Assembly: GCA_963750045.1 (NCBI GenBank)
Contig: CAVVPD010000005.1
Coordinates: 248,001-312,000, forward strand
DNA from: DASUAS01 sp963750045
GTDB lineage: Bacteria; Actinomycetota; Acidimicrobiia; IMCC26256; DASPTH01
Direction: 5' to 3'
Length of the DNA: 64,000 bases
Shown here: positions 8,580 through 17,488 of the stretch, in pieces
How positions within the stretch are numbered: the stretch's first letter is position 1
How the letters are laid out: each line of letters begins with the position of its first letter
Notes under the pieces: generated by a model
What the model was told of the DNA's origin: nothing
What the model saw: only the letters and a program-made list of their open reading frames with translations
Database searches by the model: none
Translations under genes and position numbers: made by a program

Positions 8580-9278
8580 ATGACGGCGACGGTGGTGTTG
8601 GTGCACGGGGCGTTCCACGGCGCGTGGTGCTGGGAGCCGGTGCGGAGCGCGCTCGACGAGCGCGGGGTCGCCAACCTGGCGCCCGACCTCCCGCTGAGCG
8701 GTCTCGACGTCGACGCGAAGACGGTCCGGGCCGTGCTCGACGCGGTCGACGGTCCCGTCGTGCTGTGCGGTCACTCGTACGGCGGGATGGTGATCTCGCA
8801 GGCCGGGAGCGGCCGCGACGACGTCGCCCGCCTGGTGTACCTCTGCGCCGTCCAGGTGGCCGACGACGACGAGATGTCGGCCGCGATGCGCCCGACCCTG
8901 CTGATGGAGCACCTGCAGCACGACGCCGACGGTGGCATGTCGGTCGATGCGGCGTTCGCGGCCGAGTGCTTCTACCACGACTGCGATCCGGCTGTCGCGG
9001 CCGCGTCGGTCGCGCAGCTGCGGCCGATGGTGGCCGGCGTGGGCCCGTCGTCGTCGCCCGACGCCGAGGTGCTCGCTCCCGCGTGGTTGGACATCCCCTC
9101 GACGTACGTGGTCTGCACCGACGACCGCACGCTGCATCCCGACACGCAACGCGCCATGGCCCGCAACGCCACCGACGTCGTCGAGTGGGACACCAGCCAC
9201 TCGCCGATGTTGTCGCGGCCGGAGCTGGTCGCCGACCTGCTCGCCGAGCTCGCCGCCCGACCGACCGGAGGTTCGTGA
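8580..9278 (+). CDS. Alpha/beta hydrolase (salicylate-esterase-like group)
   Basis: A 232-residue alpha/beta hydrolase. VLVHGAFHGAWCWEPV is the oxyanion-hole strand typical of the short plant-esterase-like group. GHSYGG holds the nucleophile Ser (about residue 82). VCTDDRTLHPD and the late His in WDTSHSPMLS complete a likely Ser-Asp-His triad. The ATG at 8580 follows a GGGGGAG ribosome site; a longer in-frame start at 8517 is less likely. The stop overlaps the next ATG (TGATG), so it is coupled to the phosphotriesterase-like gene. It probably cleaves a small ester or lactone. Confidence 0.88.
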   Translation: MTATVVLVHGAFHGAWCWEPVRSALDERGVANLAPDLPLSGLDVDAKTVRAVLDAVDGPVVLCGHSYGGMVISQAGSGRDDVARLVYLCAVQVADDDEMSAAMRPTLLMEHLQHDADGGMSVDAAFAAECFYHDCDPAVAAASVAQLRPMVAGVGPSSSPDAEVLAPAWLDIPSTYVVCTDDRTLHPDTQRAMARNATDVVEWDTSHSPMLSRPELVADLLAELAARPTGGS

Positions 9279-10277
9279 TGGGAACCGTCCAGACCGTGAC
9301 CGGTCCGGTCGACGCCGCCGCGCTCGGACGCACGTTGGTGCACGAGCACATCCGCATCTCCTACACGGGCGAGGAGCTCGACCCCACCTACTCGTGGGAC
9401 CGGGCCGAGACGGTGGCGCGAGCCGTCGACAAGATGGGCGAGCTGCTCGACGCCGGGTTCCGCACGTTCGTGGACCCGTGCCCCATCGAGCTGGGCCGCG
9501 ACCCCGATCTCTACGCCGAGATCTCGTCGCGTTCGGGGATGCAGATCGTGTGCACCACCGGCTTCTACACCGAGTTCATGGGTGCGGGCATCCCGGTCTA
9601 CTGGCGTGCCCGCGACCCCGAGGAGATCGCCGAGCTCTACGTGCAGGAGCTGCGTGACGGCATCGCCGGCACCGGCGGGATCCGCGCCGGTGCGATCAAG
9701 GCCGCGACCGGCCTGGAGGTGACGCCGGCCGAGCAGCGCATGCTCGCCGGCGCCGCGCTCGGCGCAGCAGGAGACGGGGGTGGCGATCATCACGCACACC
9801 GAGAACTCGCGCCACGGCGACGTGCAGCAGGACGTGTTCGCCGACGGCGGCGCCGACCTCGGGCGCGTGCTGATCGGCCATCAGGACGAACAGACCGACG
9901 TCGCGCCCATCCGCAAGCTCGCCGAGCGCGGGACGTTCGTGGGCGTCGACCGCATCGGGCTCGAGATCCTCGCACCCGACGAGCGCCGCGCCGACCACGT
10001 CGCCACGCTCGTGCGCGAGGGGTTCACCGGCCAGGTGTGCCTGTCGCAAGACCACATCTGCGCGTTGACCGCGCCCCGGTCGTCCTTCTACGTGCCGCCG
10101 GAGCGCCGCGCCGCGAGCGCGGCCCGCCGTGAGGAGATCTCGTGGCAGGTCTGGCAACGGCCGTACACCTACATCGTCACCGACTTCGTGCCCAAGCTGC
10201 TCGAGCGCGGTGTCACCGACGCCGACGTCGAGACGATCTTCGTCGACAACCCGCGCCGGCTGCTCGCGGGCACGTGA
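9278..10277 (+). CDS. Phosphotriesterase-family metal-dependent hydrolase (one frameshift)
   Basis: About 332 residues when one extra G at 9761-9762 is removed, giving A-A-L-A-Q-Q-E-T-G-V. All binuclear metal ligands of the PTE family are visible: HEH at residues 22-24, the carbamylated Lys in AGAIKAATG (about 141), His in ITHTE, His in LIGHQDE and Asp in LSQDHIC. Many family members are lactonases. The start overlaps the stop of the alpha/beta hydrolase. The intact active site argues that the frameshift is a sequence error. Confidence 0.87.
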
Positions 10278-10312
10278 GCGGCACCACCGACTGCTCGATC
10301 CCTGGGGGACAC

Positions 10313-11344
10313 ATGGCCAGCATCGCCGACGATCCGCGCGTCGACCCGCGACTCAAGTTGCTGCTCGGCGGAATGGTCGCGACGCCCCTGGGTGACGTCG
10401 CGAGCCGCGCGCAGCTGCTCGAGGAGGTGAATCGCCCCGAGGCCGTGGCGGCGGCCGAGGCGGCGACGGCGCTCTTCGAGCTGGTCGACGACGAGACCGT
10501 CGCGCCGTCGGGCGCCCTCGACGTCTCCACGGTCGAGTTCACGTCCGAACCCGACGGCAACACGGTCAAGATCCAGCTCATCCGGCCCCGCTCCGACCAG
10601 CCGCTCCCGTGCGTGTACTACATCCACGGCGGTGGGATGCAGACCATGTCGTGCTTCGACGGGCTGTACCGGTCGTGGGGTCGGATCATCGCCAACCAGG
10701 GCGTCGTGGTGGCCATGGTCGACTTCCGCAACTGCCTGACACCGTCCTCGGCACCCGAGGTCGAACCGTTTCCTGCGGGCTTGCACGACTGCGTGGCCGG
10801 CCTGCGGTGGGTGCACGCGCACGCCGCCGAGCTCGGCGTCGATCCCGACCACATCGTGGTCGCGGGGGAGAGCGGCGGCGGCAACCTGACGCTGGCGACC
10901 GGACTCGCGCTGAAGGGGTTCGGCGACCTCGATCTGATCCGCGGGCTCTACGCCCTCTGCCCGTACATCGCGGGGAGCTGGCCCCAGGATCGTTTCCCGT
11001 CGTCGATCGAGAACAACGGCATCCTGCTCGAGCTGCACAACAACCGCGGCGCGATGGCCTACGGGATCGACGCGTTCGAAGCGAAGAACCCTCTGGCCTG
11101 GCCGTCGTTCGCGACCGAGGACGACGTGCGGGGACTGGTGCCCACCGTCATCAGCGTCAACGAGTGCGATCCCCTACGCGACGAGGGCATCGAGTTCTTC
11201 CGTCTCCTCCAACGCGCCGGCGTGCCGTCGCGGTGCCGCCAGCTCATGGGCACGATCCACGGCACGGAGGTGGTCTCCATCGCGTGTCCCGACATCAGCA
11301 AGGACACCGCGGTCAGCATCGCCCACTTCTGCCGGGAGGCGTAG
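10313..11344 (+). CDS. HSL-family alpha/beta hydrolase (esterase)
   Basis: A 343-residue hormone-sensitive-lipase-type esterase. The oxyanion motif HGGG is at YYIHGGGMQTM, the nucleophile is in AGESGGGNL, the acid in VNECDPLRDEG and the His in MGTIHGTE. These are the standard HSL catalytic elements. The ATG at 10313 lies 35 bases after the phosphotriesterase stop, preceded by a GGGGGA ribosome site. The SDR that follows begins 3 bases after its stop, so both probably act on one substrate, the esterase releasing an alcohol the SDR could oxidise (inference). Confidence 0.9.
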   Translation: MASIADDPRVDPRLKLLLGGMVATPLGDVASRAQLLEEVNRPEAVAAAEAATALFELVDDETVAPSGALDVSTVEFTSEPDGNTVKIQLIRPRSDQPLPCVYYIHGGGMQTMSCFDGLYRSWGRIIANQGVVVAMVDFRNCLTPSSAPEVEPFPAGLHDCVAGLRWVHAHAAELGVDPDHIVVAGESGGGNLTLATGLALKGFGDLDLIRGLYALCPYIAGSWPQDRFPSSIENNGILLELHNNRGAMAYGIDAFEAKNPLAWPSFATEDDVRGLVPTVISVNECDPLRDEGIEFFRLLQRAGVPSRCRQLMGTIHGTEVVSIACPDISKDTAVSIAHFCREA

Positions 11345-11347
11345 CGG

Positions 11348-12151
11348 GTGGATCTCGGGCTCGACGGCAGGGTCGCGCTCGTGACCGGCTCGTACCGGGG
11401 CACCGGCGCGGGGATCGCCCGGATGCTCGCGGCCGAAGGCGCGACGGTGCTGGTGCACGGACTCGAGCCGGGCCAGGCCGACGAGACCGTCGAGGCGATC
11501 GCCGCCGCCGGTGGACGGAGCCGCGGGGTCAGCGGGAACATCCGCACCGAGCGCGGCACCGAGGTGCTGGTGGCGGAGGTGCGCGACGCCGCACCCCGGG
11601 TCGACATCGTGGTGAACAACTACGGCGTTGCCGAGGGGACCGACTGGGACACGTCCGGCACCGAGAGCTGGCACGGGAGCTACGACACGAACGTGGTGAC
11701 CGCGGTGCGCGTCACCCAGGCCTTCCTCCCCGACATGCGGGCGGCCGGTTGGGGACGCGTGGTCTTCGTGTCGACGGTCGGCGCCACTCGGCCGGGGGAC
11801 CGGATCCCCGAGTACTACGCCGCCAAAGGCGCGTTGCCGTCGATGGCGGTCAGCCTGGCCAAGCACCTCGCCGGCACCGGCATCACGGTGAACTGCGTGA
11901 GCCCGGGCATCATCGCCACCGCCGAAGTCGTCGAGAGCTTCACGGAGCGGGCCCGGCGGGAGGGGAGGCCCACCGATCGGCCGAGCGTGGAGCGGATGAT
12001 CCTCGACTCGCGGATGTCGAACCCGTCGGGGAGGGTGGCGACGCCCGACGACGTGGGCCGGTTCCTCGCCTTCGTGGTGGGCGAGCCCGGGTGGCACCTG
12101 AACGGCGCCCACCTGCGTTTCGACGGCGGCGCCGCCGACGCGGTCACCTGA
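11348..12151 (+). CDS. SDR family oxidoreductase
   Basis: A 267-residue classical SDR with a GTG start 3 bases after the esterase stop. TGSYRGTG (residues 13-20) is the nucleotide-binding loop, VNNYG is the NNAG equivalent, Ser is in VFVSTVGA and the YxxxK motif is YYAAK. Near the C-terminus the typical FDGG motif closes the fold. The insert RREGRPTDRPSVERM after the PGIIAT loop probably caps the substrate pocket. It is the last gene of the plus-strand hydrolase cassette and converges on the DUF1622 gene. Confidence 0.9.
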   Translation: MDLGLDGRVALVTGSYRGTGAGIARMLAAEGATVLVHGLEPGQADETVEAIAAAGGRSRGVSGNIRTERGTEVLVAEVRDAAPRVDIVVNNYGVAEGTDWDTSGTESWHGSYDTNVVTAVRVTQAFLPDMRAAGWGRVVFVSTVGATRPGDRIPEYYAAKGALPSMAVSLAKHLAGTGITVNCVSPGIIATAEVVESFTERARREGRPTDRPSVERMILDSRMSNPSGRVATPDDVGRFLAFVVGEPGWHLNGAHLRFDGGAADAVT

Positions 12152-12167
12152 GCGACCCGGGGCGTCC

Positions 12168-12533
12168 TCAGCCCGGCGGCGAGTCTGGGGTGGGGACCGA
12201 TCGCCACGGCAGCCGACCCTCGATCTCGACGTCGAGGGAGAAGCTCAGGGCGGTGCGGATGAGCACGATGATGGCGAGCACGCTCACGTTCTCGAGTGAC
12301 GGGTCGACCGCGACCGTGCGGATCAGGTCGGCGGCGACGAGGATCTCGAGGCTGAGCAGGATGCTGCGGCCCACGAAGCTGCGCAAGGACCGGTAGACCA
12401 GCGAGGTGGCGTCACCCCGCAGCCGTGACAGGCCCGCCCGGGCGAAGCCGACCACGAAGCCGACCCCGAGCACGACGACGCCCACCGCCTCGAACGCCTT
12501 GGCGACGTCGTCCATGGTCTCGGTGAAAGTCAT
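12168..12533 (-). CDS. DUF1622 family membrane protein
   Basis: A 121-residue protein with two to three likely membrane helices: AVGVVVLGVGFVVGFA, ILLSLEILVAADLIRT and VSVLAIIVLIRTALSFSLDV. The SRLRGDATSLVYRSLRSFVG loop and LEILVAADLI segment are typical of DUF1622 proteins. Their role is unknown. It lies 36 bases downstream of the large flippase gene and could be co-transcribed with it. Confidence 0.75.
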   Translation of the reverse strand: MTFTETMDDVAKAFEAVGVVVLGVGFVVGFARAGLSRLRGDATSLVYRSLRSFVGRSILLSLEILVAADLIRTVAVDPSLENVSVLAIIVLIRTALSFSLDVEIEGRLPWRSVPTPDSPPG

Positions 12534-12569
12534 GGGGGGCTCCGCCTCGTGGTCGTCCCGGGGGTGGCA

Positions 12570-15029
12570 TCAGAGGTAGTCGTCGTGCAGGAGATCGTTG
12601 GTCGCCCACCAGCCGGGGACCGCGGGGAGGAAGCTGGTGACGAGCTGGTCGGCGAGCACCGCCGCCACCGCGATCGAGGTCGGCACGCCCACCGCCACGA
12701 GCGCGCCCGACATGCCCACCGACGACACCGCGGTGTTGCCGCCGGGGACCGGGACCAAGGAGGCGAGGGTCGACACGATGATGTTGAGCGAGAGCAACGT
12801 CCAGAAGTCGATCGACCCGTTGAACGCGGCGATGCAACACATGTAGACGGCCGCGTACATGATCGCGTTGACGGCGTTCCCGCCCAGGAGCAGCGCGACG
12901 CGGCGCGGCGAGCGGACGGCGGCCCACAACGTGGACGCCGCGGCCTTCGTCGGCGGCACCACCGTCTGGCGCAGCTTGGGGATGCCGAGCACGAGGCCGA
13001 CGCCCACCGCGAGCACGAGGATCGCGATCAGCACGATGGTCACGATCTTCTCGGTGGGGATCGGTTCGGTGTGGATGCTCGTCGGGGACAGCAGCACCGC
13101 GACGCCGAGCAGCATCACCTGGGCGACGATGTTGCCGACGTTGATGAGCAGGCCGCCCGAGGCGACCGCCGACGCGAGATCGACCCCTTGCTTCTGGAGG
13201 AATCGGATCTGCGCGGCCATGCCGCCGATGGCGGGCACGGCCAGGTTGGAGAACGACATCGACAGCTGGAGCTCGGCGGTGCGGATCAGTGGCAGGTTGA
13301 TCGGCACCGTGCCCATCAGCGCGACCGCGGTGGCGAAGTTCGTGGCCAGTGAGACGATCATGGCGAGGGCGAGCCACCAGAGGTCGGCGCTCGTGACCGT
13401 GTCCCACAGCTCCTGCGGGCTCCCGACCTGGCTCAGGAGCGCGAACACGGCGATGAGCGTGCCGATCGCCATCATGAGGTTGGTGCCGCTGACCCGGTGC
13501 AGCTCCTGGAGCACGGGCTCGGCCGTGCCCGTCGCGGTGGCGGCCGCCTCCCGCAGCGACGCCACCTCCTTCGACCGCTCCTTCCGGTGTTTGCGGTCGG
13601 GCCGCATCTCGCGGCTGAGCGCGGCCGGCTGGAGGAAGGGGAGCGCCTCGACCAGCGCGGGATCCCCGAGTCCCGACCGCGCCGCCGCGACGGCGCGGTC
13701 GTCGCCGACGATGAGGGCCGTGCTGACCAGCAGCTCGGCGACGTCGGCCGCTCGCCGGCCCGTCGCCGCGGCGCCGGTGGCGTTCTCGAAGCCCTCGATC
13801 GCGAGGCCGGCGCCCGCTCCCGCTGCAGGCGCCGTGAGCACGACGTGGTTGGCGTTGAGCCGGCCGTGGGCGACCCGGGCGGCGTGGAGCGCGCCGACCT
13901 CGCTCCAGAGGCGGGCGAGCACCGCGTCCGTGACCGTCGCGGGATCGGCGTCGCGCAGGCGCGTGCCTTCGACCGGGCGAGACGCGATGAGCGCGGCGCC
14001 CGGTCCCGCGGTCCCGGCCACCACCGCCGGCGGCACCGTCACGTGGGCCCGCTCCGCGAGCAGCAGCGCGTAGGCCTCGGCCTCGACGTCCTCGAGCCGG
14101 GTCAGGTGGATGCTGGGTCCACCGTCCTTGTACGCGACGAAGCGCCACGACTTCGACAGCAGCTGGGCGTCCGCCTCGTCACGACCGAGCACGCGCACCT
14201 GGAGGTCGCCGTCGGCGTCGTGTGCCAGCATGACCGTGCCGCTGCGTGGTTGGTGTTCGGCCAGGCGGACGCCCTCGGCGACCACCCCCAACTCGCCGAG
14301 GGCCGCCTGCACCTGTGCCGTCGTGGGCCGGCCGCCGGGTGAGCCGAACACCAGGTGCACGAGCGCAGCCACCAACCAGCCCAGCACCACCGCGGCCAAT
14401 GCCACGTCGGGCAAGGCGGCGCCGAGGTACAGGGCCGAGAACGCCATGAGGACCACGAGCATCTGGCCGAGCCGCCGGACCGGCCGGGTCAGGTACGGCG
14501 ACGCAACGGAGATGACGGCGACGATGATCGCGACCCGGACGGCCGGGAACGTGGCGGAGTCGTCACCGATCCTGGTGACGACGTCGAGACTGTGCACGAC
14601 GCTTGCGTTCTCGACGACCAGCGAACCGATGAAGCGGGCGAGCGCCCACGTGAGCAGACCGCCGAGCGCGAGGTCGCGGGCGAGTCGCCAGCGGCGGGCC
14701 ACCGCCGCGGCGACGACGACGAGCCCGACCGCCCAGAGCGCGCCCAGCGCGTAGACCATGCGGAACAGCGATTCCAGCACGTCGGGCAGGCCGTTCACGA
14801 AGGTGAACAGGTTCGTCTCGAAGGCGGTGGGGTTCCCTTGGTGCGCGACGGCGACACCGAGGATCCCGACCCCGATGACGAGCCGGATCCAGTCGCTGGT
14901 GCGCCGTCGGTACGGCTGTTCGGACGCGGGTCCGAACGAGTGCGCGCGCCACCGCACGAGGCGCGAGCCGCTCGCCTCCACCGGCGGTGCGGGGCGCGAG
15001 GCGTCGGTGGCCGGGCCGGGGGCGGTCAT
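12570..15029 (-). CDS. Flippase-like membrane protein with pseudokinase module
   Basis: An 819-residue protein in three parts. Residues about 45-230 form a six-helix membrane block. Residues about 235-480 resemble a RIO/aminoglycoside-type kinase fold, but the catalytic loop reads HGRLNANHV (the HGD Asp is Arg) and the DFG-like site reads IEGFENA, so it is probably a pseudokinase. Residues about 520-819 form a multi-helix domain of the lysylphosphatidylglycerol synthase/flippase (UPF0104) type, with the hallmark SNLAVPAIGGMAAQIRFL and LVPVPGGN segments. Such domains move lipids or isoprenoid-linked molecules. The ATG at 15029 follows the cytosolic N-terminal extension. Confidence 0.8.
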   Translation of the reverse strand: MTAPGPATDASRPAPPVEASGSRLVRWRAHSFGPASEQPYRRRTSDWIRLVIGVGILGVAVAHQGNPTAFETNLFTFVNGLPDVLESLFRMVYALGALWAVGLVVVAAAVARRWRLARDLALGGLLTWALARFIGSLVVENASVVHSLDVVTRIGDDSATFPAVRVAIIVAVISVASPYLTRPVRRLGQMLVVLMAFSALYLGAALPDVALAAVVLGWLVAALVHLVFGSPGGRPTTAQVQAALGELGVVAEGVRLAEHQPRSGTVMLAHDADGDLQVRVLGRDEADAQLLSKSWRFVAYKDGGPSIHLTRLEDVEAEAYALLLAERAHVTVPPAVVAGTAGPGAALIASRPVEGTRLRDADPATVTDAVLARLWSEVGALHAARVAHGRLNANHVVLTAPAAGAGAGLAIEGFENATGAAATGRRAADVAELLVSTALIVGDDRAVAAARSGLGDPALVEALPFLQPAALSREMRPDRKHRKERSKEVASLREAAATATGTAEPVLQELHRVSGTNLMMAIGTLIAVFALLSQVGSPQELWDTVTSADLWWLALAMIVSLATNFATAVALMGTVPINLPLIRTAELQLSMSFSNLAVPAIGGMAAQIRFLQKQGVDLASAVASGGLLINVGNIVAQVMLLGVAVLLSPTSIHTEPIPTEKIVTIVLIAILVLAVGVGLVLGIPKLRQTVVPPTKAAASTLWAAVRSPRRVALLLGGNAVNAIMYAAVYMCCIAAFNGSIDFWTLLSLNIIVSTLASLVPVPGGNTAVSSVGMSGALVAVGVPTSIAVAAVLADQLVTSFLPAVPGWWATNDLLHDDYL

Positions 15030-15077
15030 GCGCGTCGAAGCATCGCAGACCGACGCACTCGAACCGTGGAATTGCGC

Positions 15078-16263
15078 CTAGCGGGGGAGGACGACCTCCG
15101 GCAGCGGGTGCCGGTAGAGCTTGGCCGCGTTCTCCGAGCACATCATCCGCAACTCGTCGTCCGGGATGTGGCCCCACAGCTTCTCGATCACCAGCTGGGT
15201 GTCGGGCCAGGTGCCGTCACCGTGGGGGAAGTCGGTCTCCACCATGATGTTCTCGACCCCGATGCGGTACCGGGTGTCGATGGTCGACGGGTCGTCGAGG
15301 GTGCAGAACCAGAAGTTCCGCTTCACGATGTCGGCCGGCCGCTCGTCCCACCCGGCCCCGTAGCCCGATCGGTCGATCATGTTGTCGAGGCGGTCGAGGA
15401 GCATGGCCACCCAGCCGATCCCGCCCTCGCTCATCGCGATCTTGAGCGTCGGGTGCCGCAAGGGGTACTCGGACCAGAGCCACTCGGTGCAGGACGTGAG
15501 CGAGAGCTGGCCGAACAGCGTGGCCCCGATCTGCAGCCCGGGCGCGTCGGGCGGGCCCATCACGCTGCCGGAGCTGCCGACGTGCAGCGACACGACGGTG
15601 TCGGTGTCGACACACGCCTGGATGATCGGGTCCCAGTGGTCGCGCTGCCAGAGATCGGGCAGGCCGATCATGTGAGGACGTTCGGGCATGCTGATGCCGG
15701 TGAAGCCGCGCTCGGCGTTGCGGTGGATCTCGGCGACGGCCGCCTCGGCGTCGGAGAGGAACGCGATCCCGAGGGGGACGATGCGGGTCGGATGCGCGAG
15801 GTACCACTCCTCGTAGAGCCAGTCGTTCCAGGCCCGGATGCAAGCCTGGCCGAGCTCGGGGTCCTGGGCGTTGAAGAACACCCGGCCGCAGAAGCCGGTG
15901 ACCATCGACGGGAAGTTGACCGCGGCCCACACGCCGTTGATGTCCATGTCGCGCGACGCGGGCGTCGACGTCGTAGCAACTCGGGCGCATCTGGTCGAAG
16001 CGGAACGGTTCCTTCTTCTGCGTGGGGCGCCGGCCGGCAACCGCGTTCATGCCGACCTGGGTGAACTTCTGGTCCTCGAACTCCCAGATCTGGAGACCCT
16101 GGGGGGTGTCGGCGACCTGCGGCGCGCGGGCCTGCAGGCGCGCGGGGAGCCGTCCTTCGAAGGTGTGCGGGGGCTCGACGACGTGGTCGTCGACCGAGAT
16201 GACGGTGTACTTCACCTCCCGGGGGAGGGGTTCCGGCAGGAACAGGTCCTCGCTCGCTTCCAT
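15078..16263 (-). CDS. Amidohydrolase family protein (one frameshift)
   Basis: About 394 residues after removing one extra base near 15951-15956. The N-terminal frame carries SVDDHVVEPPHTFEGRLP (D-D-H metal motif of amidohydro_2 proteins). The second frame continues with MDINGVWAAVNFPS, SLHVGSSG, MSEGGIGWVAMLLDRLD and VETDFPHGDGTWP, where the last two hold the late catalytic residues. The ATG at 16263 overlaps the VOC gene stop (ATGA). It is the last gene of a four-gene operon from the LLM gene at 18601; relatives act on aromatic breakdown products. Confidence 0.85.
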
Positions 16264-16721
16264 CACACGTACTCCCAGCGGTGTTCGGGCTGCGGCCCGC
16301 TCGTGCGCTCGATGCACTGCACGTCGAACCAGATGGGCAGCAAGTACTTCACGTAGAACGCGTGGGTGGTCACTGTAGGCCCGACGAGGTCCTCGTACAC
16401 CTTGATGCGCATCCGCTCGTCCTTCTCGGCGAAGCGCTGGCACTCCTCGAGCACGGCGTCGACCTCCTCGCGCGTGTCCATCAGCAGGCCGAGGTGGTCG
16501 TAGCCGGGCGACGACATCGGCTCCCTTCCTTCGGCGAGCAGGATGAACTGGCCGTCGTCGGGCAACAGCAGGTGGCAGAGCTGACCCACCACTTCGGTGT
16601 CGAGGGTGCGCCAGCCCAGGACGTCGCCGTAGAACGCGTCGACCTGCTCGCGGAACTCATGGGTGAGCGTGCCCCGCGCGAACGACAGCTCCATGTGGTT
16701 GAAGCGCATCTTCGACATCAT
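16263..16721 (-). CDS. VOC family (glyoxalase/dioxygenase-like) protein
   Basis: A 152-residue vicinal-oxygen-chelate protein. NHMELSF at the start and YDHLGLLM in the middle are the strand pairs that usually supply metal-binding His residues, and AFYGDVLGWRTL is the typical helix-turn. The C-terminal YVKYLLPIWFDVQCIER gives the last strand. It could be an extradiol-type dioxygenase or an isomerase; the exact reaction cannot be assigned. It lies 10 bases after the SDR stop and overlaps the amidohydrolase start, so it is translationally coupled in the catabolic operon. Confidence 0.85.
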   Translation of the reverse strand: MMSKMRFNHMELSFARGTLTHEFREQVDAFYGDVLGWRTLDTEVVGQLCHLLLPDDGQFILLAEGREPMSSPGYDHLGLLMDTREEVDAVLEECQRFAEKDERMRIKVYEDLVGPTVTTHAFYVKYLLPIWFDVQCIERTSGPQPEHRWEYV

Positions 16722-16731
16722 TGCCTCCGGA

Positions 16732-17488
16732 TCAGGTGATACCCATCAGGTCGGACAGGCCGGTGCGGGTGCCCGCGAGGTACCCGCCGTCGACCGGCAG
16801 CGCGACGCCCGTCACGAACGACGCGTCGTCGGACGCGAGGAACAGGGCGGCGGCGGCGATCTCGTCGGGCCGACCGAAGCGGCCGAGCATGTGGTCGTCG
16901 CGGTACTCGTCGCGGAACCGCCCCATGTGGTCACTGCCCATCACGGCGCGGAACATCGGCGTGTCGATGAAGCCGGGGCAGATGGCGTTGACGCGGATCC
17001 CGGCGCGGCCGTAGTCGATGGCCATGTTCTTGGTGAGCATGACGACACCGGCCTTCGACGCGTTGTACGAGCTGCCGCCCTCGGTGCCCTGGAGCCCCTC
17101 CACGCTCGCGATGTTGATGATGCTGCCCGAGTGCTGTGCGAGCATCGGGCGCAACGCGTGCTTGTTGACGAGGAACGTGCCCTTGAGGTTCACCTCGAGG
17201 ACCCGGTCCCACTCGTCGCCGTCGACCATGTGCACCGGACCGCCGCCGGCCACACCCGCGTAGTTCACGACGACGTCGAGGTGACCGTGCTCGGCCGCGA
17301 TGGCGTCGACCAACGCCGCGATCGCGGTCTCGTCGCGCACGTCGAGGGCGCGGACGCCGTCGCCGGGGGTGAGGTCGGCACCGACGACGGCCGCTCCCTC
17401 CTCGGCGAAGCGCTCCGACGGTCGCGAGCCCGAGCCCCGATGCCGCGCCGGTGACCAGCGCGACCTTGCCGTCGAGTCGCCCGGTCAC
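16732..17488 (-). CDS. SDR family oxidoreductase (one frameshift)
   Basis: About 251 residues once one extra base at 17415-17416 is removed, giving A-T-V-E-R-F-A-E-E-G. TGAASGLG is the coenzyme-binding loop, VVVNYAG is the NNAG equivalent, Ser is in IINIASVEG, and YNASK is the Tyr/Lys pair. NAICPGFIDTPM and ITG-like VTGVALPVDGGY complete the pattern. The GTG at 17488 overlaps the stop of the LLM gene (GTGA), which fixes the start. It is the second gene of the LLM-SDR-VOC-amidohydrolase operon. Confidence 0.87.

Noticed and set aside
6897..9200. A 767-codon minus-strand open frame
   Set aside because: Rich in Arg, Gly, His and Val with no family likeness and lying opposite two genes with clear active sites; a high-GC antisense artefact.
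9761..9762. Programmed ribosomal frameshifting in the phosphotriesterase and other genes
   Set aside because: The shifts lack a common slippery heptamer, occur in many unrelated families, and are best explained as base errors.
6989..10132. A 1047-codon plus-strand open frame
   Set aside because: It is a shadow over most of its length: 7035-9277 is coded by the amidohydrolase and alpha/beta hydrolase in other frames; only its last part coincides with the start of the phosphotriesterase-like gene.
10609..12396. A 595-codon plus-strand frame
   Set aside because: It lies out of frame inside the HSL esterase and SDR genes and is very Arg-rich; no real motif.
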